Part shown: one piece after another, positions 5,154 to 7,429 of the stretch
Layout of the letters: the number at the start of each line of letters is the position of its first letter
Numbering within the stretch: position 1 is the first letter of the stretch
NCBI GenBank assembly: GCA_955652155.1
Contig: CATPAT010000263.1
Coordinates: forward strand, 1 to 7,429
Reading direction: 5' to 3'
Origin: an uncultured Chthoniobacterales bacterium
Lineage (GTDB): Bacteria > Verrucomicrobiota > Verrucomicrobiia > Chthoniobacterales > UBA10450
DNA length: 7,429 nt
Position numbers and translations under genes: made by a program
Notes under the pieces: model-generated
Database searches by the model: none
Seen by the model: only the letters and a program-made list of their open reading frames with translations
Told to the model about the DNA's origin: nothing

Positions 5154-5666
5154 ATGTCGATCTTACGTTTGTCGATTTTAGCGGCAATGGCCGCGGCCGG
5201 TTTATTGCGGGCGGAATCGCCCGCTGAGCAAAAAGTGACCCAGGCGATCAAATCGCCGGATCTAAGCATTGTTCACCTTTGGGCGCCGTGGTGCTCCAAT
5301 TGTCAGGCCGAACTCAAAAACGGCGGCTGGTTGAAAATGGTCAAAGACAATCCGCAGGTGAAATTTTATTTTGTTTCCGTTTGGAACGACGGCGGCGACG
5401 GCAAATCGATGCTTTCTAAATTCCAAATCGCCGATCAACCAAACGTCGCTGTTCTGGCTGATCCCGGCCCGCGCCGCGGGGACAGCAAAATCAAACAATT
5501 TGCCGGGATGCCGCTCTCCTGGATCCCGACAACCTGGATCTATAAAGGAGGCGATCTTCGCTACGCGCTCAACTACGGCGAAGTCCGTTTTGACGTGCTT
5601 CAGCAATTTCTTGAAGACAGCAAATCGGAATGGTCGCATAAGGGCGAACCCAAGTTGCCCGAATGA
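5154..5666 (+). CDS. Exported thioredoxin-like protein (TlpA/ResA type)
   Basis: A 170-residue protein with a signal peptide at about 1-20: Arg5, hydrophobic core LSILAAMAAAGLL, likely cleavage after LRA. The thioredoxin fold follows: strand SIVHLWAPW leads to the active site W-C47-S-N-C50, which should carry out thiol-disulfide exchange in the envelope. Residues WIPTTWIY near 123-130 hold the cis-proline (P125) that faces the active site in this fold. C-S-N-C differs from the C-[EP]-x-C of classical TlpA/ResA proteins, and the long insertion between the CxxC and the cis-Pro resembles TlpA-like proteins. I chose the ATG at 5154 over GTG 5151; AGG lies only 2 nt before it, and a TATAAT ends 5 nt upstream, so conventional initiation is questionable. 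The stop overlaps the next start (ATGA at 5663-5666). Partner proteins are unknown. Confidence 0.85.
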   Translation: MSILRLSILAAMAAAGLLRAESPAEQKVTQAIKSPDLSIVHLWAPWCSNCQAELKNGGWLKMVKDNPQVKFYFVSVWNDGGDGKSMLSKFQIADQPNVAVLADPGPRRGDSKIKQFAGMPLSWIPTTWIYKGGDLRYALNYGEVRFDVLQQFLEDSKSEWSHKGEPKLPE

Positions 5667-6511
5667 CGGCGGCAACGATTTCTCTGAGTAGCGCAAAAAT
5701 TAAATTCCGTCTCGCCGGCGGCGCGCAACCGCTCATTCTCCTGCCGGTCCATGTAAACGATCGCGGCCCGTTTGATTTTATTCTCGATACCGGCGCGGGA
5801 ACTTCGCTGCTCGCATCGGACCTGGCGAAGCAGCTCGAGCTAAAGACTATCAGTTCAAAGGAGGGCCAAAGTGCCGGAGGCAAAGTTTCCGTGTCGCTGG
5901 CAAAGGTCGGTTCTCTCGCTGCCGGCGAAGCGAAATTAAGCGATGTCGATGTTGGAATTGTCGATCTTTCCCACATCGGCAAGACCATCGGCGCGAGGAT
6001 CGACGGCGATCTCGGCTATAATTTTCTGAAACATTTTCGCGTCACGATCGACTACCGCAATTGTGAAATTCGTTTTGACGATCCAAAGCGGGTCGAAAGT
6101 TTTGGCCGCAGTGCGAAAACTGAAGTGCCAATTCGCTTGGCCAGTCCGGCGAAGCCGCTCCTTTTGGTCGATGTGAACGCGAACGGCCGCGGACCATTTC
6201 AATTTGCGGTCGACACCGGAACTTCGACCAGCGCCATCTCGCCCGAGTTTGCGAAACAACTCGGAGTTCAAAGTTCGCCCGTCGGCATGGGCACAACCGG
6301 CGGCGCGCCCATCGATTTTTCGGCCGGCATGCTTGAATCATTTCAGCTCGGTGGTGCAAAGATCGACAACATGCCGGTCGTGGTCGCGGATTTCTTTACT
6401 ATGCTAAACGCTGCCATCGGAGCGAAACTCGATGGCATCGTCGGCTACAATTTTCTCCGAAATTACAAAGTCATGATCGACTATCCGGGCGAAACGCTCA
6501 CTCTATTCTAG
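5663..6511 (+). CDS. Single-chain tandem retropepsin-like aspartyl protease
   Basis: A 282-residue protein made of two copies of a retropepsin-like domain. Copy 1 (about 22-140) has GPFDFILDTGAGTSLL with catalytic-type D42-T-G; copy 2 (about 160-282) has GPFQFAVDTGTSTSAI with D184-T-G. Each copy ends with DG-x-[LV]-GYNFL (114-122 and 257-265) and a hydrophobic strand then ID-Y. Retropepsins act as dimers that put one Asp from each subunit into one active site, so the tandem copies probably form that dimer within one chain. Both DTG motifs are intact. There is no signal peptide, and an in-frame stop at 5639-5641 rules out a longer N-terminus, so it is expected in the cytoplasm. It is coupled by ATGA to the upstream exported thioredoxin-like gene and followed after 2 nt by a PLP enzyme gene. 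Substrate unknown. Confidence 0.85.
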   Translation: MTAATISLSSAKIKFRLAGGAQPLILLPVHVNDRGPFDFILDTGAGTSLLASDLAKQLELKTISSKEGQSAGGKVSVSLAKVGSLAAGEAKLSDVDVGIVDLSHIGKTIGARIDGDLGYNFLKHFRVTIDYRNCEIRFDDPKRVESFGRSAKTEVPIRLASPAKPLLLVDVNANGRGPFQFAVDTGTSTSAISPEFAKQLGVQSSPVGMGTTGGAPIDFSAGMLESFQLGGAKIDNMPVVVADFFTMLNAAIGAKLDGIVGYNFLRNYKVMIDYPGETLTLF

Positions 6512-6513
6512 AC

Positions 6514-7429
6514 ATGGTCGAAGTTCCGACAGCGCCAACCTCAAGCAAGAAGCCGCCGGCGATTCTGTCGCTCATCGGCGAGACGCCCCTGGTTGAGATT
6601 ACGCAATTCGAGACCGGCCCGTGCCAGCTCTTTGTGAAATTGGAAAATCAAAATCCAACCGGATCGATCAAAGACCGGATCGCCTTGTCGATGATCGAGG
6701 CCGCGGAGGAAGACGGGAAACTTGAACCCGGTGGGACGGTAATCGAAGCAACCGCTGGAAACACGGGACTCGGCCTTGCGCTCGTTGCCGGGGCGAAAGG
6801 TTACCGCGTCGTCCTTGTAATTCCCGACAAGATGTCACAGGAAAAAATATCGCATGTCCGCGCGCTCGGCGCCGAAGTGCGATTGACGCGTTCGGACGTG
6901 ACGCGCGGGCACCCCGAATATTACCAGGACGTGGCCGCGCGCCTGGCCCAAGAAATTCCGGGCGCCTTTTATGTGAATCAATTTGGCAACCCTGCTAATC
7001 CGCTGGCGCACGAACGAACGACCGGCCCTGAGATTTGGGAACAGATGCGGCACGATGTCGATGCAATCGTCTGCGGCGTCGGCTCGGGCGGAACGTTGAC
7101 CGGTCTCGGCCGCTTTTTTAATCGAGTGAAACCGCGTCGCGGAATTGAGATGGTGCTGGCTGATCCAACCGGCTCGGTCCTCTATGAATATGTCAAGACC
7201 GGCAAGTTGGTGGAGTCCGGCAGTTGGGCGGTCGAAGGCATCGGCGAAGATTTCATTCCCGAAATCGCGGACATGTCACTGGTGACGGAAGCCTTTGAGA
7301 TCGACGATGAAGAAAGTTTCGCAATCGCTCGCGACCTTTTGAGAAAGGAAGGAATTTTCGGCGGCTCCTCCACCGGAACATTGGTCGCAGGGGCGCTGCG
7401 TTATTGCCGCCAGCAAACGCAACCCAAAC
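6514..7429 (+). CDS. PLP-dependent cystathionine beta-synthase/cysteine synthase family, 3' truncated by window edge
   Basis: The frame runs open from ATG 6514 to the window end, giving 305 complete codons. It is a fold-type II PLP enzyme: PLP lysine K53 in GSIKDRIALSMIE, a T-A-G-N-T-G asparagine loop at 80-85, phosphate-binding GSGGTLTG at 190-197, and Ser in GIFGGSSTG at 280-288. QFGNPANPLAHERTTGPEIW (158-177) and VEGIGEDFIP (240-249) resemble cystathionine beta-synthase more than CysK; classical CBS carries EGIGYDFIP. These enzymes join serine or O-acetylserine with homocysteine or sulfide via an aminoacrylate intermediate, in the cytoplasm. Bacterial homologues often have C-terminal CBS repeats, which would lie beyond the window. 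Ala81 replaces the usual Ser of TSGNTG. It starts 2 nt after the protease stop, so it is the third gene of the operon. Cysteine synthase and CBS activities cannot be separated from this sequence. Confidence 0.9.
   Translation, partial: MVEVPTAPTSSKKPPAILSLIGETPLVEITQFETGPCQLFVKLENQNPTGSIKDRIALSMIEAAEEDGKLEPGGTVIEATAGNTGLGLALVAGAKGYRVVLVIPDKMSQEKISHVRALGAEVRLTRSDVTRGHPEYYQDVAARLAQEIPGAFYVNQFGNPANPLAHERTTGPEIWEQMRHDVDAIVCGVGSGGTLTGLGRFFNRVKPRRGIEMVLADPTGSVLYEYVKTGKLVESGSWAVEGIGEDFIPEIADMSLVTEAFEIDDEESFAIARDLLRKEGIFGGSSTGTLVAGALRYCRQQTQPK

Noticed and set aside
5569..5988. A 139-codon minus-strand open frame over the thioredoxin/protease junction
   Set aside because: It overlaps two well supported plus-strand genes and shows no recognisable motif.

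Overview
The window comes from a bacterial chromosome of moderate-to-high GC with short intergenic gaps. The six-domain ribosomal protein S1 with a Lys/Glu-rich tail, a ScyD/ScyE-like secreted protein and a degenerate short tandem repeat between genes fit a soil Verrucomicrobiota-type genome. That placement is an impression from protein style, not a proof. There are no tRNAs, rRNAs, insertion sequences, phage genes or CRISPR arrays.

Left block, plus strand (1-1153): the last 49 codons of a BaiN/HI0933-type flavoprotein; a cysteine-cluster (YkgJ-like) protein whose start overlaps the flavoprotein stop; and a small exported protein with a BamE/SmpA-like C-terminal half.

Middle block, minus strand (4872 down to 1181): a secreted ScyD/ScyE-like beta-propeller protein; a short stretch rich in inverted repeats; a 61-residue zinc-ribbon protein that is easily overlooked; rpsA with a recognisable sigma70-type promoter and an approximately 80-nt leader that can fold into two consecutive hairpins; and a small lipocalin-like lipoprotein 13 nt after rpsA, probably on the same transcript.

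Right block, plus strand (5154 to the window edge): a compact operon of an exported thioredoxin-like protein (CSNC active site), a single-chain double retropepsin-like protein (ATGA overlap) and a PLP-dependent cystathionine beta-synthase/cysteine synthase (2-nt gap, cut by the window end). A near-perfect TATAAT lies so close to the first start codon that the message may be leaderless, and just upstream is a four-unit 7-bp repeat.

No complete new defence or mobile system is visible. The most interesting items are the rpsA leader, the tiny zinc-ribbon gene upstream of rpsA, the possible leaderless redox/protease/sulfur operon, and the duplicated aspartyl protease that cannot have a signal peptide.
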